A stretch of DNA of 64,000 bases. It comes from Deltaproteobacteria bacterium (GTDB taxonomy: Bacteria; Myxococcota; Myxococcia; Myxococcales; JAHFDP01). How positions within the stretch are numbered: the stretch's first letter is position 1; each line of letters opens with the position of its first letter. Below are positions 36,489-44,849 of the stretch, in pieces. The notes under the pieces are model-generated. The model was not told the DNA's origin. It saw only the letters and a program-made list of their open reading frames with translations, and did no database searches. Both the position numbers and the translations under genes were made by a program. The stretch spans positions 20,486 to 84,485 of the forward strand of contig JAHFDP010000007.1 in assembly GCA_023248955.1 (NCBI GenBank). The letters are read 5' to 3'.

Positions 36489-37838
36489 TCAGAACCGCTC
36501 GATCTGAAAATCATCGTCCGCCGCTTCTTCTTTTTTCGGCTCTGCGGGCTTGACCGGCTGCGCTTGAACGGGCCGCACCGCCGCCGGTTTTGCCACCGGC
36601 GCCGTCGCCGGCATGGTTGGCTGCGCGATTCCTCCAGCCGGCCGCGGTTTGAGCAGCATGGGTTCCACTTTCGGCGCCGCCGCAGCGGGTGCAGTTGCCG
36701 GAGTCGCGACCGGCGCCACCTGCGACGATGTTCCGCCTTCGAAATCGTCCCACGACGAATCGCTCGTTCCGCTGACACCCGAGGCGCGCAGCGCGAAATC
36801 GTCCGGATTCGACGACTGGCGCAGCGCTTCTTGGTAGGTGATGACCTGCCGTTTGTAGAGACTCATCAGCGATTGATCGAACGTTTGCATCCCGTAGCTG
36901 ACGAAGGACTGCGCGATGGCGCCGGCAATCTCCTTGGTGCGATCCTTGTCCTCGATCATCTCCCGAATGCGGCCGTTGGCGACCATGACCTCGACCGCGG
37001 CCACGCGCCCTTTGCCGTCCGCGCGCGGCACCAGGCGCTGCGAAACCACGCCGCGAATCACGCTGGCCAACTGCAAGCGCACCTGCTTCTGCTGATGCGG
37101 CGGAAAGACGCCGATGATGCGGTTGATGGTCTCGGTGGCGTCGAGCGTGTGCACGGTGGAGAGCACCAGGTGGCCCGTTTCGGCGGCGGTCAGCGCGGTT
37201 TCGATCGTTTCCAAGTCGCGCATTTCGCCGACCAGAATCACGTCCGGATCCTGCCGCAACGCGGACTTCAGCGCGGCGCCGAAGGTCTGCGTGTCGACGC
37301 CCACCTCGCGCTGGTTGACGATGGACCGTTTGTCGCGCACCAAAAACTCGATCGGGTCCTCGATGGTCATGATGTGGCAAGTCTCGTTGGCGTTGATGAA
37401 GTCGATCATCGCCGCCAGTGTGGTGGACTTGCCCGAGCCGGTGGTGCCGGTGACCAGGATCAGCCCGCGTTCTTCGGCGGCGATCTTCTCCAGCGATTTG
37501 GGAAGGAGCAGCTGATCGATACTCAATATCTTAAATGGAATCACCCGCAAAACGACACCGATGGCTCCGCGTTGCTGAAAAACATTGACGCGAAACCGAC
37601 CCAGCCCCGGGACACCGTAGGCGAGGTCGAGCTCGTTCTGGCGCTTGAAACGATCTTGCTGAAATTCGTTCATGATGCTCATCGCCATGCGGCCGATCTC
37701 CTCCGGCGGCAGGCGGCGCGCGTCTTTGAGCGGCAACAGCTGGCCGTCGATGCGAAACATCGGAGGCAGGCCGGCTTTGAGATGGATGTCGCTGGCGCCG
37801 CTCTTGAGCGCGGTTTGCAGGATTTCGTTGAGTTCCAA
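36489..37838 (-). CDS. pilT: Twitching-motility ATPase PilT with C-terminal extension
   Basis: Encodes 449 residues. Residues 1-350 match PilT, the ATPase that retracts type IV pili: start MELNEILQTALKSGASDIHL, Walker A GTTGSGKST near 131, Asp box and Walker B region (DPDVILVGEMRDLETIETAL), and His box (GHLVLSTVHTLDA). The last ~100 residues are a low-complexity Ala/Pro/Val linker (APVATPATAPAAAAPKVEPM) ending in an acidic motif DDDFQIERF; most PilT proteins lack this tail. Transcribed in the direction away from the upstream LamG-type gene, whose stop is 9 bases before the pilT start. Confidence 0.93.
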   Translation of the reverse strand: MELNEILQTALKSGASDIHLKAGLPPMFRIDGQLLPLKDARRLPPEEIGRMAMSIMNEFQQDRFKRQNELDLAYGVPGLGRFRVNVFQQRGAIGVVLRVIPFKILSIDQLLLPKSLEKIAAEERGLILVTGTTGSGKSTTLAAMIDFINANETCHIMTIEDPIEFLVRDKRSIVNQREVGVDTQTFGAALKSALRQDPDVILVGEMRDLETIETALTAAETGHLVLSTVHTLDATETINRIIGVFPPHQQKQVRLQLASVIRGVVSQRLVPRADGKGRVAAVEVMVANGRIREMIEDKDRTKEIAGAIAQSFVSYGMQTFDQSLMSLYKRQVITYQEALRQSSNPDDFALRASGVSGTSDSSWDDFEGGTSSQVAPVATPATAPAAAAPKVEPMLLKPRPAGGIAQPTMPATAPVAKPAAVRPVQAQPVKPAEPKKEEAADDDFQIERF

Positions 37839-37847
37839 GGCCGCTCC

Positions 37848-39545
37848 TTACGTGCCGGTCAGCTCGGTCGCCATCAAGTAGCTGTTCCACTCGCTTCGGA
37901 TCCCAGCGATTTGGGCGTCGTAGATCTTGACCTGGATAGTCTGGTCCGCCGTTGGCGTGTAGATCTCAAGGCAGCCGGCGTGGAAGGAGTAAGCTCCGGC
38001 TGATGTCGGTACCCCCGTATCGCCTTTGATAGCGACGCCGCTGTAGCAGACGTCTCCGACTGTGGTTGAGCCGTTGAAAAAGAGGTAGCCCAGGTAGCCT
38101 GCCGACTCCCCTGTGACGTTATAGAGATTGACGATCGACTCGAGCCGATAGGTGTGTCCAGCTTTGACGTTGATTCCGTTGGACGACGAGGTCATGCGAT
38201 TGGCGGTTTTGACGGTGTCGAAGTTGATGATCGGACCACTTCCCCCATTCCCGGAACCCGAAAAGAGGGCCACGGTTTGGGCGACCGACATCCCCAATTT
38301 GATGTAGGCGGGTATCGCGCGGAACGATTTGGCGATCGCCGAGATGCGCACTTCGTCGACGATGCCGTTGAAGGAGGTGGTTGAGGGCGATGAAGCCTGC
38401 GCTCCGATTGCCAAGTTGCTCGTGGTTGTCGGGAGTGGCCCGCAGGCGCACGGTGTTAGCGATGCTAGGGCGCCGTTGACGTAGAGGCTGGCGTTCACGC
38501 CATCGTAAGTCGCGGCGACGTGCGTCCATGTGGCCAGCGGAATCGGGTTCGTGGTTCCCTTGCCCGTAGGCATTCCGAACCCCAGCGAACCGTTCGGGTT
38601 GATCGCGAGCGCGTATTGGTTGGGTTTGTCCAAGACGTAGACGGACCCCGGCCCGGACGGGTAGGCTGTGATGTTGATCCAGGCTTCGACCGTGATGTTG
38701 TTGGTGACGTTTAGCGAGGCAGAATTGGCGATGGTGAGCACCCCTCCGCTGCCGGTGAACTGAATGGCGCCGCTGTTGTTGTGCCCGGTCGTGACGCGCG
38801 TGACACCGCTGGCGGAGAGTGTGCCGCTGTTGCCCGCGCCGCTGAGATCGAGGACTGGCGTGGTGTTGCCGCCGCCTTCTTCGAAATTAAGCACCAGCCG
38901 TTCGACTCCGAGCTGCGGCAGCGCTGTCGGTTCCCACTGCGTCCCATTGAACAGGAGCATCTGTCCCGCCGCAGGTGCTGTCGAAGCGATCGGTACACCC
39001 TGGAGCTTGGCCACCATCGCGTTGCCCAGAGTACCCGAGAGATCGCCGCCCTCCGCCGGAGCCGAAAGCGCAGCTGGTTTCCAAGTGGCGCTCGCCGAAT
39101 CGTACGTAAGTACCTGGCCACCAGTAGGCGCGGTCGTGGCGATGGGCACGCCGGCAATTGCGGCGGCGTTGTCGGAGAGCGCAGCCTTGAGCGCGTAGGG
39201 GACGCTCTGGACCGCCTCTCGCGGCTTCATCTCCTCCTCGCCTTCCAGCGTGATTCCCAGATAGAGCGAGCGCCCATCCCAAAGATTCGTTTGGAATTGC
39301 GTTATCGCGCCGAGCGCGGTCGAGTAGTAGCCGCTGGGATCGAGGCCCAGCGCGGAATGGTGCTCGGTCCACAGTGGCGTGCCTCCGGTGCTGGTATCGT
39401 AAAGCACGAAGGTGGCGCCTACGGACGCGTTGGCCTCCGGCGTTCCGTCGGATTTGAGGATTCTACCCTGCTGGTCGATGGTGCCTGGGACCGCTGCCGC
39501 CGCCGATACGGAGAGGAACATTGCGAGCATCGTCCCGCGCGTCAT
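37848..39545 (-). CDS. Secreted LamG-fold (concanavalin-like) protein
   Basis: Encodes 565 residues. ATG 39545 has AAGGGG upstream and a signal peptide (MLAMFLSVSAAAAVPG). The N-terminal ~200 residues resemble secreted proteins with repeated 'GVPIAT/STAP..GQ.L' units. A LamG/concanavalin-like jelly roll follows (LVLNFEEGGGNTTPVLDLSG; ITVEAWINITAYPSGPGSVY; WTHVAATYDGVNASLYVNG; FNGIVDEVRISAIAK), a fold that binds carbohydrate or protein. The last ~150 residues are beta-rich and unassigned. No catalytic residues are evident. An upstream TGATACACT (39572-39580, minus strand) is a likely -10. Confidence 0.8.
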   Translation of the reverse strand: MTRGTMLAMFLSVSAAAAVPGTIDQQGRILKSDGTPEANASVGATFVLYDTSTGGTPLWTEHHSALGLDPSGYYSTALGAITQFQTNLWDGRSLYLGITLEGEEEMKPREAVQSVPYALKAALSDNAAAIAGVPIATTAPTGGQVLTYDSASATWKPAALSAPAEGGDLSGTLGNAMVAKLQGVPIASTAPAAGQMLLFNGTQWEPTALPQLGVERLVLNFEEGGGNTTPVLDLSGAGNSGTLSASGVTRVTTGHNNSGAIQFTGSGGVLTIANSASLNVTNNITVEAWINITAYPSGPGSVYVLDKPNQYALAINPNGSLGFGMPTGKGTTNPIPLATWTHVAATYDGVNASLYVNGALASLTPCACGPLPTTTSNLAIGAQASSPSTTSFNGIVDEVRISAIAKSFRAIPAYIKLGMSVAQTVALFSGSGNGGSGPIINFDTVKTANRMTSSSNGINVKAGHTYRLESIVNLYNVTGESAGYLGYLFFNGSTTVGDVCYSGVAIKGDTGVPTSAGAYSFHAGCLEIYTPTADQTIQVKIYDAQIAGIRSEWNSYLMATELTGT

Positions 39546-39571
39546 GAAGGCCCCTTTTGAGTTTGTTAAAA

Positions 39572-39580
39572 AGTGTATCA
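39572..39580 (-). promoter_or_regulatory. Extended -10 for the LamG gene, near the rarA start
   Basis: TGATACACT on the minus strand, identical to the nine bases before the remnant at 9810. The complementary strand offers only a weak TATCAC 7 bases before the divergent rarA ATG, so rarA may use the same small region. Confidence 0.4.
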
Positions 39581-39588
39581 CGTGTCCC

Positions 39589-40887
39589 ATGGATCTCTTC
39601 GACCGCGCTGCCGATCATTCGGCGGAATTGACCCCGCTGGCCGAGCGAATGCGGCCGCGCACGCTCGATGAGGTTGTCGGGCAGGATCATCTCGTTGCGC
39701 ACGAAGCGTTGTTGCGGCGCGCAGCCGAAGCGGGGCGGCTCCCCTCGGCGATCTTGTGGGGACCGCCTGGCAGCGGAAAGACCACGCTGGCGCGGCTGCT
39801 CGCCGAGGCGTCGAAGGCGCGGTACGAGCAGCTCTCCGCGGTGCTGGCCGGCGTGAAGGAAATTCGCGAGGTCGTTGCGACCGCGGAATCGCTGCGGCGC
39901 TCGGGGAAAAAAACGGTTCTCTTCATCGACGAAATTCACCGCTGGTCGAAGTCGCAGCAGGACGCGTTGCTCCCCTCCGTCGAGCGCGGCGTGGTTACGC
40001 TGCTTGGTGCCACCACGGAAAATCCGTCGTTCGAAGTGAACGCCGCGCTCCTTTCGCGCTGCCGCGTGTTCGTGCTGCGTCCACTCTCGCCGGAGCACAT
40101 TGCCGCGTTGGTGACGCGCGCTGCCGATATTGAAAAGATCGATGCTGCGCCGGAGTTCGTCGAGACGCTCGCCGCCCGCGCGGATGGCGACGCCCGTCGT
40201 GCGCTCAACGCGCTGGAAGTGGCCTGGAGCGCCGCGCAGGCCGCTGCCAAGAAAACGCTGACTCGCCAAGATGCCGCCGAAGCGCTGCAGCAGCGCACGC
40301 TTCTCTACGACAAGGCCGGCGACGAGCACTACAATGTCGTCTCCGCGTTCATCAAAAGCATGCGTGGCAGCGATCCCGACGCCGCGATCTACTACCTGGT
40401 CCGCATGTTGGACGCCGGGGAGGAGCCGCGGTTTCTCCTGCGCCGGATGGTGATTTTCGCCGCGGAAGATATCGGCAATGCCGATCCTCGCGCGCTCGGA
40501 GTAGCGGTGGATGCGCTGCAGGCGTTCGAGCTGGTGGGCTTGCCGGATGGCGCGATTCCGATGGCGCAAGCAGTGACCTATCTCGCCACCGCGCCCAAAT
40601 CGAACGCCAGCTATAGGGCGCTGAACGCCGCGCGCGCCGACGTTCAAGAGAAGGGCGCGCTGCCGGTGCCCGAGAAACTGCGCAACGCGCCGACGGCGCT
40701 GATGAAGCAGCTTGGCTACAGCGCCGGTTACCAGTATCCGCATGATCACGAGGGGCACTTTACGGCGGAGCGTTACTTGCCGGAGGCGCTCGGTACTACA
40801 AAGTATTACAATCCGGATCCGCAGAGCGGGTACGAAAAGGCGATTGCGGAACGGCTAACGGCGTGGCGCGCGAAATCGAGACGGTAG
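39589..40887 (+). CDS. rarA: Replication-associated recombination protein RarA (MgsA)
   Basis: Encodes 432 residues of a AAA+ clamp-loader-like ATPase acting at stalled replication forks. It starts MDLFDRAADHSAELTPLAER, then Walker A GPPGSGKT at 58-65, Walker B LFIDEIHRW, sensor region GATTENPSFEVN with the arginine finger in ALLSRCRVF, and the C-terminal tetramerisation domain (HYNVVSAFIKSMRGSDPDAA, IGNADPRALGVAVDALQAFE). The ATG at 39589 matches the family start. The frame is open upstream, but that lies in the divergent LamG gene and is not coding. Confidence 0.95.
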   Translation: MDLFDRAADHSAELTPLAERMRPRTLDEVVGQDHLVAHEALLRRAAEAGRLPSAILWGPPGSGKTTLARLLAEASKARYEQLSAVLAGVKEIREVVATAESLRRSGKKTVLFIDEIHRWSKSQQDALLPSVERGVVTLLGATTENPSFEVNAALLSRCRVFVLRPLSPEHIAALVTRAADIEKIDAAPEFVETLAARADGDARRALNALEVAWSAAQAAAKKTLTRQDAAEALQQRTLLYDKAGDEHYNVVSAFIKSMRGSDPDAAIYYLVRMLDAGEEPRFLLRRMVIFAAEDIGNADPRALGVAVDALQAFELVGLPDGAIPMAQAVTYLATAPKSNASYRALNAARADVQEKGALPVPEKLRNAPTALMKQLGYSAGYQYPHDHEGHFTAERYLPEALGTTKYYNPDPQSGYEKAIAERLTAWRAKSRR

Positions 40888-40907
40888 GTTTATTTTGAAT
40901 GGCTGAA

Positions 40908-40916
40908 GTCGTGCTA
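40908..40916 (+). promoter_or_regulatory. Extended -10 of the Cys-rich lipoprotein gene
   Basis: TGC-TACGCT, about 26 bases before ATG 40942, leaves a leader containing CAGGAGG. Its hexamer TACGCT equals the lon -10. Confidence 0.45.
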
Positions 40917-40941
40917 CGCTGGGCGTTCGCCAGGAGGCCCT

Positions 40942-42405
40942 ATGCGTCGAATCGAACTGCTTCTCATGCTTGCCACGCTCGCCGGTTGTCCGAAGAACGA
41001 CGGTGGCGGCAACTGCACCAACGTTGACGATTGTGGTAGCAAGGATGGTGGCAGCAAGGATGGTGGGAACACGGATGGTGGCAAGACCGATGGCGGAAAC
41101 ACCGCGCTGACGTTGAGCCAGTTCGCCACCCAAGCCAACGCAAAGGCCTGCCCTCTCGTCGGCAAGTGTGCTTTCAACGAGGCGAACTACCTCGTCCAGG
41201 CGTGTAAGGACGGGCAGTTGGTATTCAATGGCGCCGCCGTCCAAACGGCGATCAGTGCTGGACGCCTTGCCTACGATGCGAGTCACGCCCAGGCTTGCCT
41301 CGACGCGATCGCCGCAGCGACCTGCAACGGCAGCGGAATTACTTACGTAATCGCGGACTGTCGCGCCACGTTGCGTGGCACCGTTGCTTCTGGCGGGGCT
41401 TGCGATTCCGCTCTGCTCGACCTCGAATGCGCGCACGGAATGTGTGGGCCGTCAGCCGACCCCAACGCGCCGGTTTGCGCCTCAACTTGCACACCCTACC
41501 TGGTCTTTGGAACGGACTGCACTGCCGGCGGCACATGCGATCCCACTCAGGGCCTGGCCTGTGTGAATGGCAAGTGCCACGCGCCGCTCGACTTGGACGA
41601 GCCGTGCGCCAACGCTGGCGATTGCAAGCTGGGCCTCTCGTGTGTCAACAAAAAGTGCGTCCGTCCGATTGCGGGCACACCCTGCGATTCGTTTGCTAAC
41701 GACTGCGCTCCCGGTTTCTACTGCCCGGCACCAGACGTGGACGCCGGCAGCGCTTGCGTCGCGCAGATCGCTCAAGGTGGAAGTTGCGGCGAGCAACGGC
41801 CGGGAATTGCCGCGAACCACTGGTGCGCGAGCGATCTCACTTGCAAGGGATTCTCGATCGAGATTGGGCTTGGCGCGAGCACCGTGACACAGGGGGCGTG
41901 TGCGCCGGCCGCTGAGGAGGGCGAAAGCTGCGTCAATGAACCTGCACCAGGGGAATTGAAGGTCGTTATCTCTGGGTGCAAGACCGGTCTGGCCTGCCCC
42001 AGTGGAAAGTGCCAGAAGCCGCCCATCAGCGGTGCCTGCGCCAACACCGCCAATCCTTATTTTCAGTGTCTCATGGGAGCCGCCTATTGCGATCTCAACC
42101 AGAGCCCGCCGCCCTGCGTGACCGCAAAGGACAACGGTACGGAATGCCAAGCTGACGGGGATTGCAAGAGCGGAAACTGCTCGAACAGCACCTGTGCTGT
42201 GCGCGGCGCCTGCGTGGAGCCCTCTGACGCGGGTCAGGCAGACAGCGGTTTCTCAACGACTTGCGAACAGAATGGGGGCAAGTGCGTTGGCTTTGGTGCA
42301 GGGGGGCCGCAGTGTCCGCCGGGGATGACCGAAGACGACAACCTTGGTACTTGCGGCATTGGCGGTGCCTGCTGCGGTCCTTCCGGCAGCGACGGCGGTT
42401 CCTAG
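40942..42405 (+). CDS. Cys-rich surface lipoprotein
   Basis: Encodes 487 residues with an excellent lipobox (MLATLAGC, Cys16). Directly after it is a low-complexity spacer of repeated 'DGG' units (KDGGSKDGGNTDGGKTDGG), then a helical domain (LSQFATQANAKACPLVGKCA), then many 'CxxGxxC' units (CVNGKCHAP, CVNKKCVRP, CAPGFYC, CKSGNCSNSTC) resembling the Dickkopf/EGF-like Cys-rich repeats of myxobacterial lipoproteins. Probably disulphide-stabilised and surface exposed. Function unknown. AGGAGG stands 6 bases before the ATG, and a strong terminator follows the stop. Confidence 0.85.
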   Translation: MRRIELLLMLATLAGCPKNDGGGNCTNVDDCGSKDGGSKDGGNTDGGKTDGGNTALTLSQFATQANAKACPLVGKCAFNEANYLVQACKDGQLVFNGAAVQTAISAGRLAYDASHAQACLDAIAAATCNGSGITYVIADCRATLRGTVASGGACDSALLDLECAHGMCGPSADPNAPVCASTCTPYLVFGTDCTAGGTCDPTQGLACVNGKCHAPLDLDEPCANAGDCKLGLSCVNKKCVRPIAGTPCDSFANDCAPGFYCPAPDVDAGSACVAQIAQGGSCGEQRPGIAANHWCASDLTCKGFSIEIGLGASTVTQGACAPAAEEGESCVNEPAPGELKVVISGCKTGLACPSGKCQKPPISGACANTANPYFQCLMGAAYCDLNQSPPPCVTAKDNGTECQADGDCKSGNCSNSTCAVRGACVEPSDAGQADSGFSTTCEQNGGKCVGFGAGGPQCPPGMTEDDNLGTCGIGGACCGPSGSDGGS

Positions 42406-42410
42406 AAATA

Positions 42411-42440
42411 AAAATGGCCGGGTCGAGGCCCGGCCATTTT
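42411..42440. terminator. Bidirectional hairpin terminator
   Basis: AAAATGGCCGGG and CCCGGCCATTTT form a perfect 12-bp stem with a 6-base loop, flanked by A and T runs. It lies between the convergent Cys-rich lipoprotein gene and rpsI and can serve both. Confidence 0.85.
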
Positions 42441-42461
42441 CGAATGTCGCGTCGGCGAAGC

Positions 42462-42857
42462 TTAGCGCTTCGAGAACTGGAACCGGCGGCGCGCACCCGG
42501 CTGGCCATACTTCTTGCGTTCCACGGCGCGCGGGTCACGCGTCAGGAAGCCGGCCTTTTTGAGCGGCGGACGGAATTCGGGGTTGAGAATGATGAGTGCG
42601 CGCGCAATGCCGTGCCGAATCGCGCCGGCTTGACCGGAGAGCCCGCCGCCCTTCACCGAAATCGCCACGTCGAGCTTGTCTTTTTGCTCGACCAGCGTCA
42701 GCGGCTCCACCAAGACCATCTTCGACGTCTCGCGACCGAAGTAGTTGTCGATCGGGCGCTCGTTGATGGTGATGAGACCGGTGCCCGGCGTCAGGCGAAC
42801 ACGGGCGATGGCGTTCTTGCGGCGACCGGTGGCGGCGTTCTTTTGAATGCTCGGCAT
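42462..42857 (-). CDS. rpsI: Ribosomal protein S9
   Basis: Encodes 131 residues, the standard length. Signature segments [36 protein letters not shown] and the basic C-terminus [17 protein letters not shown], whose final Lys-Arg contacts P-site tRNA, are all present. It follows rplM after 11 bases, the conserved L13-S9 operon order. Confidence 0.98.
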   Translation of the reverse strand: MPSIQKNAATGRRKNAIARVRLTPGTGLITINERPIDNYFGRETSKMVLVEPLTLVEQKDKLDVAISVKGGGLSGQAGAIRHGIARALIILNPEFRPPLKKAGFLTRDPRAVERKKYGQPGARRRFQFSKR

Positions 42858-42868
42858 TGAGTATAGTC

Positions 42869-43306
42869 CTAGTACGCCAGCTTGTAAGCGGCGGGATTCT
42901 GCGCGGTGTGCGGATGGGTCGGGCCAGCGTAGACCTTGAGCTTGCGGCAGAGCTGGCGTCCGAGCGGCGTGTGCGGAAGCATCCGCTTCACGGCGTCTTC
43001 GAGGAGGCGCTCAGGGTGCTTGGCGAGCTGCTTGCCCGCCGGCGTTGCCTTGAGGCCGCCCGGGTAGTTGGAGTGGTGGTAGTAGAGCTTGTCGGCCAAC
43101 TTGTTGCCGGTCAGCTTCACCTTCTCGGCATTGATAACGACTACAAAGTCACCCGCGTCCATGTGCGGCGTGAACTCGACCTTGTGCTTGCCACGAAGAA
43201 TGGCCGCGATTTGGCTAGCGGCACGGCCCAGCACCTGGTCCCTGAGGTCGACGAGGAGCCAGTTGCGCTTCACGGTTTCGATCTTGGAGCTGATGGTCTT
43301 CTGCAT
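42869..43306 (-). CDS. rplM: Ribosomal protein L13
   Basis: Encodes 145 residues from ATG 43306 ([20 protein letters not shown]). Typical L13 segments are [35 protein letters not shown] and [14 protein letters not shown]. The frame is open 12 codons further upstream, but the internal ATG fits other L13 proteins and has GGAAG upstream. Cotranscribed with rpsI. Confidence 0.98.
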   Translation of the reverse strand: MQKTISSKIETVKRNWLLVDLRDQVLGRAASQIAAILRGKHKVEFTPHMDAGDFVVVINAEKVKLTGNKLADKLYYHHSNYPGGLKATPAGKQLAKHPERLLEDAVKRMLPHTPLGRQLCRKLKVYAGPTHPHTAQNPAAYKLAY

Positions 43307-43437
43307 GGTCACTTCCGACAAAAAGCGAGAACGCCTGCGCAAGGCAGACGCACCCGAAGGTCAAAGAATGGGCGTGATTACGTGATTGGGATGCCTCTGT
43401 CAAGACTGGCGCGAGAGGATTGCCTGGCCTTGGATGG

Positions 43438-44145
43438 CTAGTTGCGGCGCTTTCCCATTAGTCGCAAAAGCGACAGAAAGAGGTTGATGAAGTTCAAATA
43501 GAGCAAGAGCGCGCCACGCAACGCCGCGCCGCCGTCGGCGGGATCGGCCGAGGTGCGGAGCATTTGCGTGTAGTAGGCCGTGAGGCCCGTGAAGGTCACC
43601 ACGCCAACACAGCCCAGCAGGAAGTTGAGCGCGCTTGACTGCAGAAAGATATTGACGATACCAGCGATGACCACGCCGACCAGACCCATCATCAGGAACG
43701 AGCCCCAACTGGCCAGGCTCTTCTTGGTGACCGATCCGTAGACGCTCATGGCGCCGAACGCGCCGGCGCTGACCAGGAAGGTCGAGGCCACCGATTCGCG
43801 GGTGTAGCTGAAGACGATTACCGAGAGCGTGATGCCGTTGAGGAAGGCGTAGGCCAGAAACATCATTGCCGCCGTCGGGAACGAGGCGCTTCGCGAGACG
43901 GGCGTAAAGGCCATGACCATCCCGACCTCGGCGATCATTAGACCGAAGAAGAGGAACTGGTGGCTGAAGATGGTGCGCATGGCTTCGGGGCTGCCGGCGA
44001 TGGCCCAGGCGGTCAGGCCGGTGAGCGCGAGGCCCAGCGCCATCCAGCGGTAGACGCGGGCCAGGAAGGTATCGCTGGCGGTGAGGGCGCGCGATTGGGC
44101 GAAGTCGGCGGCAGCGGGAGCGGTGGACCAAGGGTCGGTAGGCAT
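43438..44145 (-). CDS. BAX-inhibitor-1-family membrane protein
   Basis: Encodes 235 residues with about seven transmembrane segments. The family pattern is clear: FLARVYRWMALGLALTGLTA, FGLMIAEVGMVMAFTP, LNGITLSVIVFSYTRESVAS, SVYGSVTKKSLASWGSFLMM and the final LYLNFINLFLSLLRLMGKRR. Bacterial members (YbhL/YccA-like) are inner-membrane proteins linked to calcium leak and FtsH proteolysis; the exact role here is unknown. The ATG at 44145 (MPTDPWST) is chosen because the upstream extension is not coding-like. No strong ribosome site. Confidence 0.88.
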   Translation of the reverse strand: MPTDPWSTAPAAADFAQSRALTASDTFLARVYRWMALGLALTGLTAWAIAGSPEAMRTIFSHQFLFFGLMIAEVGMVMAFTPVSRSASFPTAAMMFLAYAFLNGITLSVIVFSYTRESVASTFLVSAGAFGAMSVYGSVTKKSLASWGSFLMMGLVGVVIAGIVNIFLQSSALNFLLGCVGVVTFTGLTAYYTQMLRTSADPADGGAALRGALLLYLNFINLFLSLLRLMGKRRN

Positions 44146-44205
44146 AGACGTAAGGCTTAACGCGCGAAGCGGGTGGCCGCAAGCGTGGTGGATGGGCGTT
44201 GACGA

Positions 44206-44234
44206 ATGCATATGATTTATGCATATTGATATGC
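44206..44234. promoter_or_regulatory. Inverted-repeat operator before vapB
   Basis: The AT-rich stretch contains ATGCATAT and ATATGCAT half-sites around a further ATGCAT, next to the vapB start and downstream of a possible -35 TTGACG (44199-44204). This is the expected place for autoregulation by a VapB-VapC complex. Confidence 0.5.
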
Positions 44235-44447
44235 ATGAGAACGACACTGGATTTGGACCAAGAGCTTCTTGAGCAGGCCATGAAAGACACAGGGGCACCG
44301 ACCAAGACGGCGGCCATCGAGATGGGGCTCCAAGCCCTCGTGCGTCGGGCTGCGTGGAAATATCTGATGGATCTGGGTGGCAAGATCCCGGATGCGTGGT
44401 CGGCGCCTCGCCGTCGGTCCGCCCCTCGGAGGCCGAGATCCAAGTGA
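44235..44447 (+). CDS. vapB: VapB-type antitoxin
   Basis: Encodes 70 residues: MRTTLDLDQELLEQAMKDTG, then TKTAAIEMGLQALVRRAA, which is the ribbon-helix-helix VapB family that begins 'MRTTLxLD'. The basic, Pro-rich tail (SAPRRRSAPRRPRSK) should contact the toxin. The ATG at 44235 matches the family; an open frame 12 codons upstream runs through the operator and is not used. Its stop overlaps the toxin start by 4 bases (GTGA). Confidence 0.88.
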   Translation: MRTTLDLDQELLEQAMKDTGAPTKTAAIEMGLQALVRRAAWKYLMDLGGKIPDAWSAPRRRSAPRRPRSK

Positions 44448-44815
44448 CCTTGGTTGATGCATCGATGCTCATCAACCATTGGCGAACGCCGATCCCCCGC
44501 CTTGCGGCGTTGGAGGCCGAGGATGAGCTGCTTCTTCACCCATGGGTTCTCGGTGAGCTCGCTTTGGGTAACCTCGGGCAACGCAGGTCGGCTATTCTTC
44601 AGCGCCTTCGTCTATTCCAGGCGGCGCCGGTCATCGAACCTGCCGACGTGTTGACGCTCATCGAGATGCACAACCTCTACGGCGCTGGCATTGGCTGGGT
44701 TGACGCGCAGCTTCTGGCCTCTGCGCGAATCGCACGGGCACAGCTCTGGACTGCTGACGGAGCACTGGGGCGGGCGGCGCAGCGTCTTGGGGTGGCTTTT
44801 GAAAATCGAGATTGA
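44444..44815 (+). CDS. vapC: PIN-domain toxin VapC
   Basis: Encodes 123 residues from GTG 44444 (TLVDASMLINHWR), with the first catalytic Asp in VDAS. Further conserved acidic positions are in LGELALGNL, GWVDAQLLASAR and WTADGALGRAA. The family cleaves tRNA or rRNA and is held inactive by VapB. The frame is open before the GTG, but that part overlaps vapB. It is convergent with clpA, 34 bases away. Confidence 0.9.
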   Translation: MTLVDASMLINHWRTPIPRLAALEAEDELLLHPWVLGELALGNLGQRRSAILQRLRLFQAAPVIEPADVLTLIEMHNLYGAGIGWVDAQLLASARIARAQLWTADGALGRAAQRLGVAFENRD

Positions 44816-44849
44816 CGTCGACCGAAAACTCCTCGCGGGCGCCGAGTGG

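Noticed and set aside
39463..40758. Minus-strand open frame of 431 codons
   Set aside because: Antisense to rarA; Arg/His-rich and lacking motifs.
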